A stretch of DNA of 64,000 nt from Lacinutrix sp. WUR7 (GCF_016864015.1 NZ_CP045067.1:2366001-2430000), one strand, 5' to 3'; positions 38,354-48,172 are shown, counted from the first letter of the stretch. A program made the numbers and translations. Notes: generated by a model not told the origin, from the letters alone.

Positions 38354-39430
38354 ATGTTAGATAAATTACAAATAGTAAAACAACGCTTTGATGAGGTTAG
38401 TGATTTAATCATTCAACCAGATATTATTACAGATCAAAAGCGTTATGTAGAGTTAAATAAAGAATACAAAGACTTACGCCTTTTAATGGATAAACGTGAG
38501 CAATACATAGAGTATACAGATAATTTAGCGGAAGCAGAAGCGATTATAGCAGATGGTAGTGATGCCGAAATGGTGGAAATGGCCAAAATGCAATATGACG
38601 AAGCTAAAGAAGCGATTCCTAAGTTAGACGATGAAATTCGTGTACTTTTAATTCCTAAAGATCCACAAGATTCTAAAAATGCGGTAGTAGAATTACGTGC
38701 AGGAACTGGTGGAGATGAAGCTAGTATTTTTGCTGGTGATTTATTTAGAATGTACACCAAATACTGCGAAGGTAGAGGCTGGAAAGTAGATACTGTAGAT
38801 TATAGTGAAGGTACTAATGGCGGATTTAAAGAAATTCAATTTGAAGTTACTGGTAACGATGTGTACGGAACTTTAAAATTTGAAGCTGGTGTGCATCGTG
38901 TACAACGTGTACCACAAACCGAAACACAAGGTCGTGTGCATACAAGTGCTGCAACCGTTATGGTATTTCCAGAAGCCGAAGAGTTTGATGTAGAAATAAA
39001 CCCAAAAGATGTACGTATCGATTTTTTCTGTTCTTCAGGACCAGGAGGGCAATCGGTAAATACAACCTATTCGGCAGTACGTTTAACACACGTTCCAACT
39101 GGATTAGTAGCACAATGTCAAGATCAAAAATCACAACATAAAAACAAAGAGAAAGCATTTAAAGTATTGCGTTCTCGTTTGTATGATATGGAGTTGGCTA
39201 AGAAAAATGAAGAAGATGCTGCTTTACGTGGAACCATGGTAACTTCTGGTGATAGAAGTGCGAAAATTAGAACCTACAACTATTCGCAAGGTCGTGTAAC
39301 CGATCACAGAATTGGATTAACACTTTATGATTTACAAAATATTGTAAATGGTGATATTCAAAAAATTATAGACGAATTACAATTAGCAGATAACACCGAG
39401 AAGTTAAAAGCTAGTGACGAACACCTTTAA
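38354..39430 (+). CDS. prfA: Peptide chain release factor 1
   Basis: The 358-residue product has the RF1 length. The N-terminal coiled region is followed by [13 protein letters not shown], the anticodon-like tripeptide region [18 protein letters not shown] (PQT where E. coli has PAT), and the catalytic GGQ (Gly231-Gln233, [12 protein letters not shown]) that triggers peptidyl-tRNA hydrolysis at UAA and UAG. There is no internal frameshift. It is followed by its own terminator. PrmC, the enzyme that methylates the Gln, is not in the window. Confidence 0.97.
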   Translation: MLDKLQIVKQRFDEVSDLIIQPDIITDQKRYVELNKEYKDLRLLMDKREQYIEYTDNLAEAEAIIADGSDAEMVEMAKMQYDEAKEAIPKLDDEIRVLLIPKDPQDSKNAVVELRAGTGGDEASIFAGDLFRMYTKYCEGRGWKVDTVDYSEGTNGGFKEIQFEVTGNDVYGTLKFEAGVHRVQRVPQTETQGRVHTSAATVMVFPEAEEFDVEINPKDVRIDFFCSSGPGGQSVNTTYSAVRLTHVPTGLVAQCQDQKSQHKNKEKAFKVLRSRLYDMELAKKNEEDAALRGTMVTSGDRSAKIRTYNYSQGRVTDHRIGLTLYDLQNIVNGDIQKIIDELQLADNTEKLKASDEHL

Positions 39431-39434
39431 TAAT

Positions 39435-39459
39435 AAGCCTCTTTTTTGAGGCTTTTTTA
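39435..39459 (+). terminator. Terminator of prfA
   Basis: AAGCCTC and GAGGCTT form a 7-bp stem around a T6 loop, followed by more T. Confidence 0.75.
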
Positions 39460-39536
39460 ATAATATTCCTGCAAGGTTTTTAGAACCTTTAGGTATCAAA
39501 ATAATAGTTTCCTCTGTTAGAGGATTAAGGAGGCGC

Positions 39537-40364
39537 ATGACAACACAACAACTTACTGCTCAGATCCAAAAAAAGAAATCCTTTCTATGTATTGGATTAG
39601 ATGTCGATTTAAATAAAATTCCGAAACATCTTTTAAAAGAGGAAGATCCAATATTCGCTTTTAATAAAGCAATTATAGACGCTACACACCATTTATGTGT
39701 TGCCTATAAACCTAACACTGCTTTTTATGAAGCCTACGGATTGAAAGGTTGGAAAGCTTTAGAAAAGACCATTAACTATTTAAACGAAAAGCATCCAGAA
39801 ATTTTTACCATTGCCGATGCTAAACGTGGCGATATTGGTAATACAAGTACTATGTATGCTAAAGCTTTTTTTGAAGACTTAGCTTTCGATAGTGTTACTG
39901 TAGCTCCCTACATGGGAAAAGATTCCGTAGAGCCTTTCTTAGCTTTTGAAAATAAACATACTATCATGTTGGCTTTAACTTCCAACGAAGGTGCTTTCGA
40001 TTTTCAAACCAAACAAGTAGAAGGAAAGGAATTATACAAACAGGTTTTAGAGACTTCTAAAAATTGGAAAAATTCAGAAAACCTAATGTATGTAGTTGGT
40101 GCTACTAAAGCCGAATATTTTGCAGAAATTAGAAAAATTGTTCCAAATAGCTTTTTACTAGTTCCAGGAGTTGGAGCGCAAGGTGGAAACTTACAAGATG
40201 TTTGTAAATACGGAATGAGTGATACTATAGGTTTATTAATAAACTCTTCTAGAGGAATTATTTACGCTTCCAAAGAACAAGATTTTGCAACTGCGGCAGC
40301 AAACAGTGCAAAAGATTTGCAAACACAAATGGAAGCATTACTGTCATTACGAGAAACGAAGTAA
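39537..40364 (+). CDS. pyrF: Orotidine 5'-phosphate decarboxylase
   Basis: The 275-residue product belongs to the longer PyrF group (type 2). The substrate motif is [12 protein letters not shown], and the catalytic Asp-Lys pair is in [13 protein letters not shown] (Lys96). [16 protein letters not shown] and [12 protein letters not shown], the phosphate-binding end, follow in order. It makes UMP from OMP, the last step of pyrimidine synthesis. The BtuF-like gene starts 9 bp after the stop, so the two are cotranscribed, although their functions are not obviously linked. Confidence 0.95.
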   Translation: MTTQQLTAQIQKKKSFLCIGLDVDLNKIPKHLLKEEDPIFAFNKAIIDATHHLCVAYKPNTAFYEAYGLKGWKALEKTINYLNEKHPEIFTIADAKRGDIGNTSTMYAKAFFEDLAFDSVTVAPYMGKDSVEPFLAFENKHTIMLALTSNEGAFDFQTKQVEGKELYKQVLETSKNWKNSENLMYVVGATKAEYFAEIRKIVPNSFLLVPGVGAQGGNLQDVCKYGMSDTIGLLINSSRGIIYASKEQDFATAAANSAKDLQTQMEALLSLRETK

Positions 40365-40373
40365 GCTTTTTAA

Positions 40374-41156
40374 ATGAAACTAAAAGATCAATTAGGAAGA
40401 CCATTAAACTTAGAATCCGTTCCAAAACGAATCATCTCTTTAGTGCCTTCACAAACCGAATTACTCTACGATTTAGGTTTAGAATCTTCTATTGTTGGTA
40501 TTACTAAATTTTGTGTTCATCCAAAACATTTACTAAAAACAAAAACGATTGTTGGCGGTACAAAGCAAATAAATCTTGAAAAAATAAAAGCCTTACAACC
40601 AGATATTATTCTATGTAATAAAGAGGAAAACACAAAGGATATTGTGGATGCTTGTAATGACATTTGTGTGGTGCATGTTTCCGAAATTGAAACCATTTCC
40701 CATTGTATAGAAATGATGCAACAATATGGAGAAATCTTCAATAGAAAGGAGGAAGCTTTCGAAATTTCAGAAAAAATTCAAAACAATTTAAAAGATTTTC
40801 AAAACTATATTCAGGAAAAACCGACTTTAAAAGTGGCATATTTTATTTGGAAAAATCCTTTTATGGTTGCTGGTAAAGACACTTTCATTAATTATTTATT
40901 ACAATTAAATAAATTGGAAAATGTTTATGAAGATTTAGGAAGGTATCCAGAAATTGAAATGCAACAAAATAAAGAAGTAGAGGTGGTCTTTTTATCTAGT
41001 GAGCCATATCCTTTTAAAGAAAAACATATCGAAGGATTAGGAGCGTACTATACTAATGCCAAAATACAATTAGTAGATGGCGAAATGTTTTCGTGGTATG
41101 GTTCTAGACTAATTAAGTCTTTTAGTTATTTTAAGAAGCTACATGTAAGTCTTTAG
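40374..41156 (+). CDS. BtuF-like helical-backbone metal receptor protein
   Basis: The 260-residue product has the periplasmic binding protein class III fold: RIISLVPSQTELLYDLGLES at the N-terminus, IKALQPDIILCNKEEN, a long central helix and AYFIWKNPFMVAGKDTFI. These proteins bind cobalamin, haem or siderophores. Unusually there is no signal peptide or lipobox, since the protein opens MKLKDQLGRPLNL, so it should stay in the cytoplasm unless a start is missed. No ABC permease or TonB receptor lies nearby. The ligand is undetermined; cobalamin is attractive because a B12 enzyme (icmF) is 2.5 kb away, but that is inference. Confidence 0.82.
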   Translation: MKLKDQLGRPLNLESVPKRIISLVPSQTELLYDLGLESSIVGITKFCVHPKHLLKTKTIVGGTKQINLEKIKALQPDIILCNKEENTKDIVDACNDICVVHVSEIETISHCIEMMQQYGEIFNRKEEAFEISEKIQNNLKDFQNYIQEKPTLKVAYFIWKNPFMVAGKDTFINYLLQLNKLENVYEDLGRYPEIEMQQNKEVEVVFLSSEPYPFKEKHIEGLGAYYTNAKIQLVDGEMFSWYGSRLIKSFSYFKKLHVSL

Positions 41157-41277
41157 TATACTTTTTCTTGTATACCACTTCCACAAAACGTACAGCTTTT
41201 TTATCTGTAGCTTTTAGGTTTAATAGCTTGTCTAAATTCGGTTTTATATTTCCAACCTTGCAAAATTGTGCGCTCAT
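41131..41277 (-). CDS. Possible 48-residue protein overlapping the end of the BtuF-like gene
   Basis: The frame reads MSAQFCKVGNIKPNLDKLL... and ends KKYTKDLHVAS, a soluble, Lys-rich sequence with reasonable codon choice. The last 26 bp overlap the convergent gene. It could be a small gene, a remnant of a longer one, or chance. I know no homolog. Confidence 0.3.
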   Translation of the reverse strand: MSAQFCKVGNIKPNLDKLLNLKATDKKAVRFVEVVYKKKYTKDLHVAS

Positions 41278-41352
41278 AACTTGTTCTTTATATAAAGTAC
41301 GAGTTTTCTTCGCGTTTGGATTTTAAGCAAAGGTTAAAGAAAGGATAAATAA

Positions 41353-41550
41353 TTAATTAGTAGATGCAGATGGCTCTCTAGAAAGGTATTTTAACTTGTT
41401 TAGTTTCCCAAGAAGTTTGATAGCTCTGTATTCCGAAATATCACTTAAAGCATGGTCTGTTTGTCTAAGATTATAAGCTTGCTCTACCAAATTTTTATAT
41501 TTTTTATCGAGTTTACTTTGATGCTTTTGTATTAATTCATTTTTGTTCAT
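41353..41550 (-). CDS. Small conserved-looking helical protein, unknown function
   Basis: The 65-residue product begins MNKNELIQKHQSKLDKKYKN. It is almost wholly helical and charged, with no membrane segment or signal. Upstream is an AT-rich spacer of about 240 bp, and codon usage resembles neighbouring genes. I do not recognise it, but the regular amphipathic pattern (LVEQAYNLRQTDHALSDI) makes it likely real. Confidence 0.6.
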   Translation of the reverse strand: MNKNELIQKHQSKLDKKYKNLVEQAYNLRQTDHALSDISEYRAIKLLGKLNKLKYLSREPSASTN

Positions 41551-41719
41551 GATGGTAATTTGCTATTAATCAATTAAATATACAATATTTTTAGGTAGCA
41601 TAATTATGCTTGATTAAATTTAATAAAAAAAAAGATTCTTTTAAAATTTATTTTAAAATTCTAATTAAAACCCATCAAATTCTTATTTCGGTATTTTAAA
41701 TAGAATATAGTTAGCAAAT

Positions 41720-41758
41720 AAAAAGCCTTTGAAGAATCATTCCTTCAAAGGCTTTTTT
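41720..41758 (-). terminator. Terminator downstream of the DUF4197 gene
   Basis: AAAGCCTTTGAAG and CTTCAAAGGCTTT form a 13-bp stem between the two minus-strand genes, with A/T runs on both sides. The remaining 41551-41719 is AT-rich with no gene seen. Confidence 0.75.
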
Positions 41759-41792
41759 ATATTTTAGTAATCGAATTTTCTAACGGTCTTGA

Positions 41793-42497
41793 CTAATCTT
41801 GCAAAGCAAAAACCTTACGTAATAAATCTGTAGTTCTTGAAGACGATTTACTTCTTATTTCTTTTTCTTCCACAGCAATCATTGTATACACACCTTTTAA
41901 AGCTTCTTCTGTAACATAATCTGTTAAATCTGGGTTTACATTACTCGTAAAAGGAATCGTATTGTACTTATTAATTAGATTCGCCCAAATTTGATCTGCC
42001 CCAACTTTATCAAAGGATGCTTTAATTACTGGATTAAACTTAGCGTATAAAGCCGTTTGTGTTTTGCTGGTTAAATATTGTGTAGCTGCATCATTATTAC
42101 CAAGAAGAATATTTTTTGCATCTGTAAAAGTGATCTCTTTAACTGCATTTACAAAAATAGGAGTCGCTTCACTTACTGCATCTTCTGCTGCTCTGTTTAA
42201 AACTTTTAAACCTTCGTCTGCTAAACTGCTTAAGCCAATATCACGTAACGCTTTATCTACTTTTTGTAATTCTTCTGGTAGTACTATTTTTACCAAATCG
42301 TTTTTATAAAAACCATCTGTTTGTGTCAATTTAGTTACTTGTTTGTCAATACCAAGCTCTAAAGCTTCTCTTAATCCAGATCCAATTTCAGATTCAGACA
42401 GAGACCCAACTTCTTGTGGTAATTGGTCAATAACTTGTTGTAATTCTGCGCAAGCAGTTAAGTTTAAAAGAATAACAAAGGCAAATATTTTTTTCAT
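41793..42497 (-). CDS. DUF4197 lipoprotein
   Basis: The 234-residue product has a lipoprotein signal (MKKIFAFVILLNLTAC, lipobox LTAC). The remainder matches the DUF4197 pattern: SLSESEIGSGLREALELGID near the N-terminus, LPEELQKVDKALRDIGLSSLADE in the centre, and DYVTEEALKGVYTMIAVEEK near the end. The family is common in Gram-negative bacteria and is of unknown function; it is presumed periplasmic and membrane-anchored. It is monocistronic, and TATCTTTA at 42516-42523 on the minus strand is a possible -7 box. Confidence 0.88.
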   Translation of the reverse strand: MKKIFAFVILLNLTACAELQQVIDQLPQEVGSLSESEIGSGLREALELGIDKQVTKLTQTDGFYKNDLVKIVLPEELQKVDKALRDIGLSSLADEGLKVLNRAAEDAVSEATPIFVNAVKEITFTDAKNILLGNNDAATQYLTSKTQTALYAKFNPVIKASFDKVGADQIWANLINKYNTIPFTSNVNPDLTDYVTEEALKGVYTMIAVEEKEIRSKSSSRTTDLLRKVFALQD

Positions 42498-42623
42498 GAT
42501 ATATAATTTTGGGTGTAAAGATACTTATTATGGCGTGTTTTTTTAATAAAAACCGCGTTTTCCGTTATATCTTTTTGTGAAAAACAAAAAGGATGCCACT
42601 GCAACCGCTCACGCAAATTATAA

Positions 42624-43478
42624 CTACGAGAAAATCACTGTTTTATTATTATAAACCATCACTTTACGTTTAATATGCAGTTTAATAGCATTGGCTAATA
42701 CTATTTTTTCTAAATCGCGTCCTTTGGCAATTAAATCTTCAATGGCATGTGTATGAGAAACACGAGCAACATCTTGTTCTATAATTGGTCCAGCATCTAA
42801 TTCTTCGGTAACATAATGACTGGTTGCTCCAATAATTTTCACGCCGCGTTTATAGGCAGAATGATATGGCTTTGCGCCAACAAAAGCGGGTAAAAAAGAA
42901 TGGTGAATATTGATGACTTTGTTGTTGTACTGACTTATTACTTTGCTAGATACAATTTGCATATAACGTGCCAATACAATAAAATGAATACCAAACTCTT
43001 TACATAATTTTAATTGTTGTTCTTCGGCTTCCGGTTTCGTGTCTTTAGTTACTGGAATATGATAAAATGGAATATTGAAACTATCTGCAATAGGTTTTAA
43101 AGTATTGTGATTACTTATAATAAACGGAATCTCTACATCTAATTCTCCAGAGTTATAACGACCTAAAATATCGTATAAACAATGGTCGTATTTAGAAACA
43201 AACAACGCCATTTTTGGCTTGTCTTCGGCAGAATAAATACGCCATTTCATTTTAAATTGTTCGGCCAAATTAGATTTGAAGTTTTCTTTAAAAGCTTCCG
43301 TATTAAAAGAAATTGCTTCAAATTCTCCCTCTAAACGCATAAAGAAAATGTCTTGTTCTCTATCTACATGCTGATCTATATATACAATGTTTCCGTTATT
43401 ATTCGCTATAAAATTGGTGACAGTTGCAATAATTCCAGATTGATCCTTACAGTTTATAAGTATGGTTAGTTTTTTCAT
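42624..43478 (-). CDS. purU: Formyltetrahydrofolate deformylase
   Basis: The 284-residue product has an N-terminal ACT domain (TILINCKDQSGIIATVTNFI, 1-85) and a formyl-transferase-like domain (90-284). The catalytic motifs are visible: FIISNHNTL, LARYMQIVS, VINIHHSFLPAFVGAKPYH (the HHSFLP motif) and YVTEELDAGPII with its Asp. It hydrolyses 10-formyl-THF to formate and THF, balancing one-carbon pools and supplying formate for purine synthesis. It stands alone, and the repeat element at 43483-43534 lies just upstream. Confidence 0.94.
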   Translation of the reverse strand: MKKLTILINCKDQSGIIATVTNFIANNNGNIVYIDQHVDREQDIFFMRLEGEFEAISFNTEAFKENFKSNLAEQFKMKWRIYSAEDKPKMALFVSKYDHCLYDILGRYNSGELDVEIPFIISNHNTLKPIADSFNIPFYHIPVTKDTKPEAEEQQLKLCKEFGIHFIVLARYMQIVSSKVISQYNNKVINIHHSFLPAFVGAKPYHSAYKRGVKIIGATSHYVTEELDAGPIIEQDVARVSHTHAIEDLIAKGRDLEKIVLANAIKLHIKRKVMVYNNKTVIFS

Positions 43479-43482
43479 GTTT

Positions 43483-43534
43483 GTTTCCGCGAAAGCAGTA
43501 TTTTTTTATATTTTTATTTCCGTGAAAACGAAAA
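43483..43534. repeat. Intergenic repeat element (TTTCCG-GAAA type), two partial copies
   Basis: GTTTCCGCGAAAGCAGTAT (from 43483) is followed by TTTCCGTGAAAACGAAAA (43517-43534). The second word recurs inverted and perfect at 47207-47224, on the far side of the icmF gene. Such words are common interspersed repeats in Flavobacteriaceae. Confidence 0.6.
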
Positions 43535-43677
43535 TCGAATACCTAATAGGTATACTAAATTACTCTAAAAAAGGGAACTTATCTTTTTGTTTTTAACTTT
43601 TAGATAATTACATATTATAGAGCAATATTTTTGAATATTCCGTAAATTGCAAGCCTAAAACAGATTATATTTTAAGA

Positions 43678-46600
43678 ATGACACAAGCAACACCATACAA
43701 GCCAAAATATAAAGTACGAATCGTTACTGCAGCAGCATTATTTGATGGTCATGATGCATCCATAAATATTATGCGTCGTATAATTCAATCTACAGGAGTA
43801 GAAGTCATCCATTTAGGGCATGACAGAAGTGTAGATGAGGTTGTAAATACAGCCATTCAAGAAGATGCAAATGCTATTTGTTTAACTTCTTACCAAGGTG
43901 GACATAACGAGTATTTTAAATATATGTACGATCTTTTAAAAGAAAGAGGTGCAGAACACATCAAGATTTTTGGTGGTGGTGGCGGTGTAATCCTTCCGTC
44001 TGAAATTAAAGATTTAATGGATTATGGTATTGCACGTATCTACTCTCCAGATGATGGTCGTGCCATGGGATTACAAGGTATGATTAACGATCTAGTGGAG
44101 CAATCGGACTTTGCTATTGGTGATGTTTTAAATGGGGAATTAGATATTTTACCAACTAAAAATGCAAAAGCAATTGCTAGAGTAATTTCTTCTGCAGAAA
44201 ATTTTCCAGAGGTTGCCAAAGACACCTTAGATAAGATTCATATAAAAAATAAGAATTCTAAAACACCAGTTTTAGGAATCACAGGAACTGGAGGAGCAGG
44301 AAAATCTTCTTTAGTAGATGAATTGGTTCGTCGCTTTTTAATCGACTTCCCAGAAAAAACGATCGGTTTAGTTTCTGTCGATCCTTCTAAACGTAAAACA
44401 GGTGGTGCCCTTTTAGGGGATAGGATTCGAATGAATGCTATCAATTCACCAAGAGTATATATGCGTAGTTTGGCTACTCGTCAATCTAATTTAGCATTAT
44501 CAAAATATGTAAATGAGGCAGTTCAAGTTTTAAAAGCTGCGGAATATGATTTAATTATTTTAGAGACTTCAGGAATCGGACAATCCGATACCGAAATCAT
44601 GGAACATTCTGATGTTGCATTATACGTGATGACTCCAGAATTTGGTGCAGCAACCCAATTAGAGAAAATTGACATGTTGGATTTTGCGGATCTCGTTGCT
44701 ATCAATAAATTTGATAAGCGTGGTTCTTTAGATGCCTTACGTGATGTGAAAAAACAATACATGCGAAACAATAATCTTTGGGATGTGCATCAAGATGATT
44801 TACCAGTTTATGGTACCATCGCTTCGCAATTTAACGATCCAGGAATGAATACGCTGTACAAAGCGATCATGGATAAGTTAGTGGAGAAAACAGATTCGGA
44901 TTTAAAATCGACCTTCCATATTTCAGATGAAATGAGCGAGAAGATTTTTGTGATTCCTCCATCAAGAACACGTTACCTTTCTGAAATTGCCGAGAGTAAT
45001 CGTGCCTATGATAAAACAGCAAGAACGCAAGAGGAAGTTGCGCAGAAGCTATACGGTATTTTTAAAACCATTGGTTCTGTTGCAGGTGTCACCTTGAGCG
45101 CAGTCGAAAGGTCTTTCATTGGAAAGTTAGGATTAAATGAGGAAGAGATTCTTCTACAAGCTCAGAATGACACAGATAAAGAATTTTTAAATCTTCTTAT
45201 TAAAGAATTTGACCGCGTAAAATTAAACTTAGATCCTTACAATTGGGAAGTAATTACCGGTTGGGACGAAAAAGTAAATAAATACAAAAACCCGATCTAT
45301 ACTTTTAAAGTAAGAGATAAAGAAATAAAAATAGAAACGCATACCGAATCGTTATCTCATTTACAAATTCCAAGAATAGCCTTACCAAAGTATCAAGCTT
45401 GGGGAGATTTATTAAAATGGAGTTTGCAAGAAAACGTACCTGGAGAATTTCCATATACTTCTGGGTTGTATCCTTTTAAACGTACCGGAGAAGATCCAGC
45501 ACGTATGTTTGCAGGAGAAGGTGGACCAGAACGTACCAATAGACGTTTTCACTATGTAAGTGCAGGATTACCAGCAAAACGCTTGTCGACAGCTTTTGAT
45601 AGTGTAACGCTTTACGGAAACGATCCAGATTTAAGACCAGATATTTACGGTAAAATTGGTAATGCTGGAGTTTCCATCTGTTGTTTAGATGATGCTAAGA
45701 AACTGTATTCTGGGTTCGATTTAGCAAATGTAATGACTTCGGTAAGTATGACTATAAATGGTCCTGCGCCAATGTTATTAGGTTTCTTTATGAATGCTGC
45801 CATTGACCAACAATGTGAATTTTACATTAAAGAAAATGGTCTAGAAAAAGAAGTAGAAGCAAAAATTGCTAAAATTTATAAAGGTAAAATTCGTCCATCT
45901 TATAATGGCGAATTACCAGAAGGAAACAATGGTTTAGGTTTAATGCTTCTTGGTGTTACAGGAGATAAAGTATTACCAGCAGACGTGTACGCAGAAATTA
46001 AAAAGAACACGATTGCGCAAGTTAGAGGAACCGTTCAAGCAGATATTTTAAAAGAAGATCAAGCACAAAACACGTGTATTTTTTCTACAGAATTTGCATT
46101 GCGTTTAATGGGAGATGTGCAAGAATATTTTATCGAGAATAATGTACGTAACTTCTATTCGGTTTCTATTTCTGGATACCATATAGCAGAAGCAGGAGCA
46201 AATCCGATTACACAATTAGCGCTGACCTTATCTAATGGTTTCACGTACGTGGAATATTATTTAAGTCGTGGTATGGACATCAATAAATTTGGTCCAAACC
46301 TATCCTTCTTTTTCTCTAACGGAATTGATCCAGAATACGCCGTAATTGGTCGTGTAGCACGTAAAATTTGGGCAAAAGCAATGAAGCACAAATATGGAGC
46401 AAATGCAAGAGCGCAAATGTTGAAGTATCATATTCAAACTTCGGGACGAAGTTTACACGCACAAGAAATTGACTTTAATGATATTCGTACAACACTTCAA
46501 GCATTGTATGCTATTTATGATAACTGTAATTCCTTACATACAAATGCATATGACGAAGCGATTACTACGCCAACGGAAGAATCGGTTAGACGTGCAATGG

Positions 46601-47118
46601 CAATTCAATTAATTATCAATAAAGAATTAGGTTTAGCTAAAAATGAAAATCCAATTCAAGGATCTTTTATTATCGAGGAATTAACCGATTTAGTAGAAGA
46701 AGCTGTGCTTTTAGAATTCGACAGAATTACAGAAAGAGGTGGTGTTTTAGGTGCTATGGAAACCATGTACCAACGTAGCAAAATACAAGAAGAAAGTCTG
46801 TATTATGAAACTTTAAAACATAACGGGAAGTTCCCAATTATTGGTGTAAATACTTTCTTAAGTTCTAAAGGATCACCAACGGTTATTCCTGCGGAAGTGA
46901 TTAGAGCAACAGAAGAAGAAAAGCAATTTCAGATTAAAACATTGGCAAATCTTCATGATGCAAATGAAACAAAAGCATTATTAAAAGATTTACAAGAGAA
47001 AGCAATCCATAACGAAAATATTTTTGAAGCTTTAATGGAAGTTTGTAAAGTATGTTCCTTAGGTGAAATTACTGCTTCTTTATTTGAAGTTGGCGGACAG
47101 TATAGACGGAATATGTAA
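43678..47118 (+). CDS. icmF: Fused isobutyryl-CoA mutase (B12 domain, G-protein chaperone, mutase)
   Basis: The 1,146-residue product has three fused parts. First is a cobalamin-binding domain (about 10-145, DGHDASI with the cobalt-ligand His25). Second is a MeaB-like GTPase (about 190-420, P-loop GTGGAGKS at 203-210, NKFDKRG). Third is the acyl-CoA mutase barrel (about 540-1130). Order and fusion are those of IcmF, which interconverts isobutyryl-CoA and butyryl-CoA. The substrate pair of methylmalonyl-CoA mutase (Tyr89, Arg207) seems to be Phe611 and Gln797 here, as in IcmF; the alignment is by eye. The barrel has an insertion near 725-775 ([14 protein letters not shown] region). It is monocistronic. 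The built-in G domain reloads or protects B12. Confidence 0.93.
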   Translation: MTQATPYKPKYKVRIVTAAALFDGHDASINIMRRIIQSTGVEVIHLGHDRSVDEVVNTAIQEDANAICLTSYQGGHNEYFKYMYDLLKERGAEHIKIFGGGGGVILPSEIKDLMDYGIARIYSPDDGRAMGLQGMINDLVEQSDFAIGDVLNGELDILPTKNAKAIARVISSAENFPEVAKDTLDKIHIKNKNSKTPVLGITGTGGAGKSSLVDELVRRFLIDFPEKTIGLVSVDPSKRKTGGALLGDRIRMNAINSPRVYMRSLATRQSNLALSKYVNEAVQVLKAAEYDLIILETSGIGQSDTEIMEHSDVALYVMTPEFGAATQLEKIDMLDFADLVAINKFDKRGSLDALRDVKKQYMRNNNLWDVHQDDLPVYGTIASQFNDPGMNTLYKAIMDKLVEKTDSDLKSTFHISDEMSEKIFVIPPSRTRYLSEIAESNRAYDKTARTQEEVAQKLYGIFKTIGSVAGVTLSAVERSFIGKLGLNEEEILLQAQNDTDKEFLNLLIKEFDRVKLNLDPYNWEVITGWDEKVNKYKNPIYTFKVRDKEIKIETHTESLSHLQIPRIALPKYQAWGDLLKWSLQENVPGEFPYTSGLYPFKRTGEDPARMFAGEGGPERTNRRFHYVSAGLPAKRLSTAFDSVTLYGNDPDLRPDIYGKIGNAGVSICCLDDAKKLYSGFDLANVMTSVSMTINGPAPMLLGFFMNAAIDQQCEFYIKENGLEKEVEAKIAKIYKGKIRPSYNGELPEGNNGLGLMLLGVTGDKVLPADVYAEIKKNTIAQVRGTVQADILKEDQAQNTCIFSTEFALRLMGDVQEYFIENNVRNFYSVSISGYHIAEAGANPITQLALTLSNGFTYVEYYLSRGMDINKFGPNLSFFFSNGIDPEYAVIGRVARKIWAKAMKHKYGANARAQMLKYHIQTSGRSLHAQEIDFNDIRTTLQALYAIYDNCNSLHTNAYDEAITTPTEESVRRAMAIQLIINKELGLAKNENPIQGSFIIEELTDLVEEAVLLEFDRITERGGVLGAMETMYQRSKIQEESLYYETLKHNGKFPIIGVNTFLSSKGSPTVIPAEVIRATEEEKQFQIKTLANLHDANETKALLKDLQEKAIHNENIFEALMEVCKVCSLGEITASLFEVGGQYRRNM

Positions 47119-47164
47119 GCAGGATTCCAATTTTGAAAAGCTTGCGCATTCAAAATTGTGAATA

Positions 47165-47375
47165 TCGCTTATCCCAAACTTGTTTTGGGATCTCAGAGAT
47201 TCTATTTTTTCGTTTTCACGGAAAGTGTACGAATCGCTTATCCCAAATTCATTTTGGGATCTCAGGAAATCCCTTTTGTGAATAACGAAAAGGATATAAC
47301 AAGATTTTATAGAAAGAATAATTCTTTCAGTGAAACGTTTGTCATTCAGAGTATAGCGAAGAATCTCAATAAATA
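47165..47375. repeat. Flavobacterial interspersed repeat cluster
   Basis: This gap after icmF holds no gene. CGCTTATCCCAAA...TTTTGGGATCTCAG occurs twice (about 47166-47195 and 47234-47263), each a hairpin (ATCCCAAA / TTTTGGGAT). Between them lies TTTTCGTTTTCACGGAAA (47207-47224), an inverted copy of the element at 43517. It ends with GTCATTCAGAGTATAGCG (from 47341) and AAGAATCTCA, a word I know as a highly repeated intergenic element of Flavobacteriaceae. The short ORFs predicted here on both strands are by-products. Confidence 0.7.
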
Positions 47376-47386
47376 ATATCAAAACA

Positions 47387-47417
47387 AAAAAGCGTTTCAA
47401 TCTGAAACGCTTTTTTT
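47387..47417. terminator. Hairpin terminator after icmF
   Basis: AAAAAGCGTTTCA pairs with TGAAACGCTTTTT around a 3-base loop, with T runs on the + strand. It lies 19 bp before the OsmC start. Confidence 0.75.
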
Positions 47418-47435
47418 ATATTCAATAAAAAAAAT

Positions 47436-47909
47436 ATGTCTATCAAACACACTTTTAAAGCAACCGTAAATTGGACAATAAACGAAGGAGAAAGCACGCA
47501 AAATCCAAGAATCTTCAGTCGAAATCATGAAGTTTTCATTGACAACAAAGCAACACCATTGCATGTGTCTGCAGCAAAAACCTTTAGAGGTGACGATGCA
47601 TTATACAATCCGGAAGATTTATTATTATCTGCTTTAACTTCCTGTCACATGATGTCTTATTTATACGTGTGTGCTCAAAATAATGTCGAAGTAGTAAGCT
47701 ATACCGATCATGCAGAAGGAGATTTAGAAGTTGCAGCTTCAGGAAGTGGAAGTTTTAAAACGGTACGATTAAAACCAGTAGTAACCATAAAAAATGCTAG
47801 TCAAAAAGAATTGGCTTTACGTTTACATGAAAAGGCAAATAGTTTATGCTTTATAGCTAATTCGTGTAATTTTCCAATTGCTCATGAGGCGACTATAGTG
47901 GTTCAATAA
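47436..47909 (+). CDS. OsmC family peroxide-related protein
   Basis: The 157-residue product has the OsmC/Ohr fold. The first redox Cys is in NPEDLLLSALTSCHMMSY (about residue 71) and the second in LCFIANSCNFPI (about 143-150). An N-terminal TVNWTINEGES strand and the Arg/His-rich loop VSAAKTFRGD are also typical. Members reduce organic hydroperoxides with paired Cys residues; it is probably an OsmC-like (YhfA) subgroup rather than Ohr proper. It lies 82 bp upstream of a Cys-rich metallothionein-like gene and a Cys-tailed sigma factor, so a redox or metal link is conceivable. Confidence 0.88.
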   Translation: MSIKHTFKATVNWTINEGESTQNPRIFSRNHEVFIDNKATPLHVSAAKTFRGDDALYNPEDLLLSALTSCHMMSYLYVCAQNNVEVVSYTDHAEGDLEVAASGSGSFKTVRLKPVVTIKNASQKELALRLHEKANSLCFIANSCNFPIAHEATIVVQ

Positions 47910-47991
47910 TAAGTTTGAAAAAATAATTCAAATGTTTTGCATCTTTTTTAATGGTATCACGTCTATTATATGAACATAAAAATTAGATATC

Positions 47992-48093
47992 ATGAAAAAT
48001 AAAGAATGTACTTGTAACTGTGATGGTTGCTCTAAAGGAAATTGCCAAAACTGTACTTGCGAAAACTGTACCTGTACAAGTTGTAACTGTTAA
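47992..48093 (+). CDS. Metallothionein-like Cys-rich protein of 33 residues
   Basis: This short frame begins MKNKECTCNCDGCSKGNCQN and continues with CTC and CNC motifs. Eleven of 33 residues are Cys, arranged as C-x-C and C-x2-C, with few hydrophobic residues and no aromatic residue. That is the composition of a small metallothionein-like metal-binding protein. It lies 80 bp upstream of a sigma factor whose tail is also Cys-rich. The start codon and frame are unambiguous. Function is inferred from composition only: binding of Cu(I), Zn or Cd, or a thiol buffer. It is too short for most gene callers. Confidence 0.75.
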   Translation: MKNKECTCNCDGCSKGNCQNCTCENCTCTSCNC

Positions 48094-48117
48094 GCAATAC
48101 TTAAAGACAGTAATAAC

Positions 48118-48155
48118 AACGCTAATTGTAGTAAATTTATACTATGATTAGCGTT
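48118..48155 (+). promoter_or_regulatory. Long imperfect palindrome between the Cys-rich gene and sigZ
   Basis: AACGCTAAT (48118-48126) pairs with ATTAGCGTT (48147-48155). After a 2-base mismatch, TAGTA pairs with TACTA around AATTTA. The centre is 36 bp upstream of the sigZ start. It may be an operator or a weak terminator of the preceding short gene. Confidence 0.45.
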
Positions 48156-48172
48156 ATTTATAGTATATCCTT

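Noticed and set aside
38354-39430. Possible RF2-type programmed frameshift
   Set aside because: The gene is RF1 (PQT and length) and the frame is continuous.
47158-47376. 72-residue + strand and 106-residue - strand ORFs after icmF
   Set aside because: They consist of the two repeated hairpin words and the interspersed element; the repetition (AYPKLVLGSQ / AYPKFILGSQ) comes from DNA repeats.
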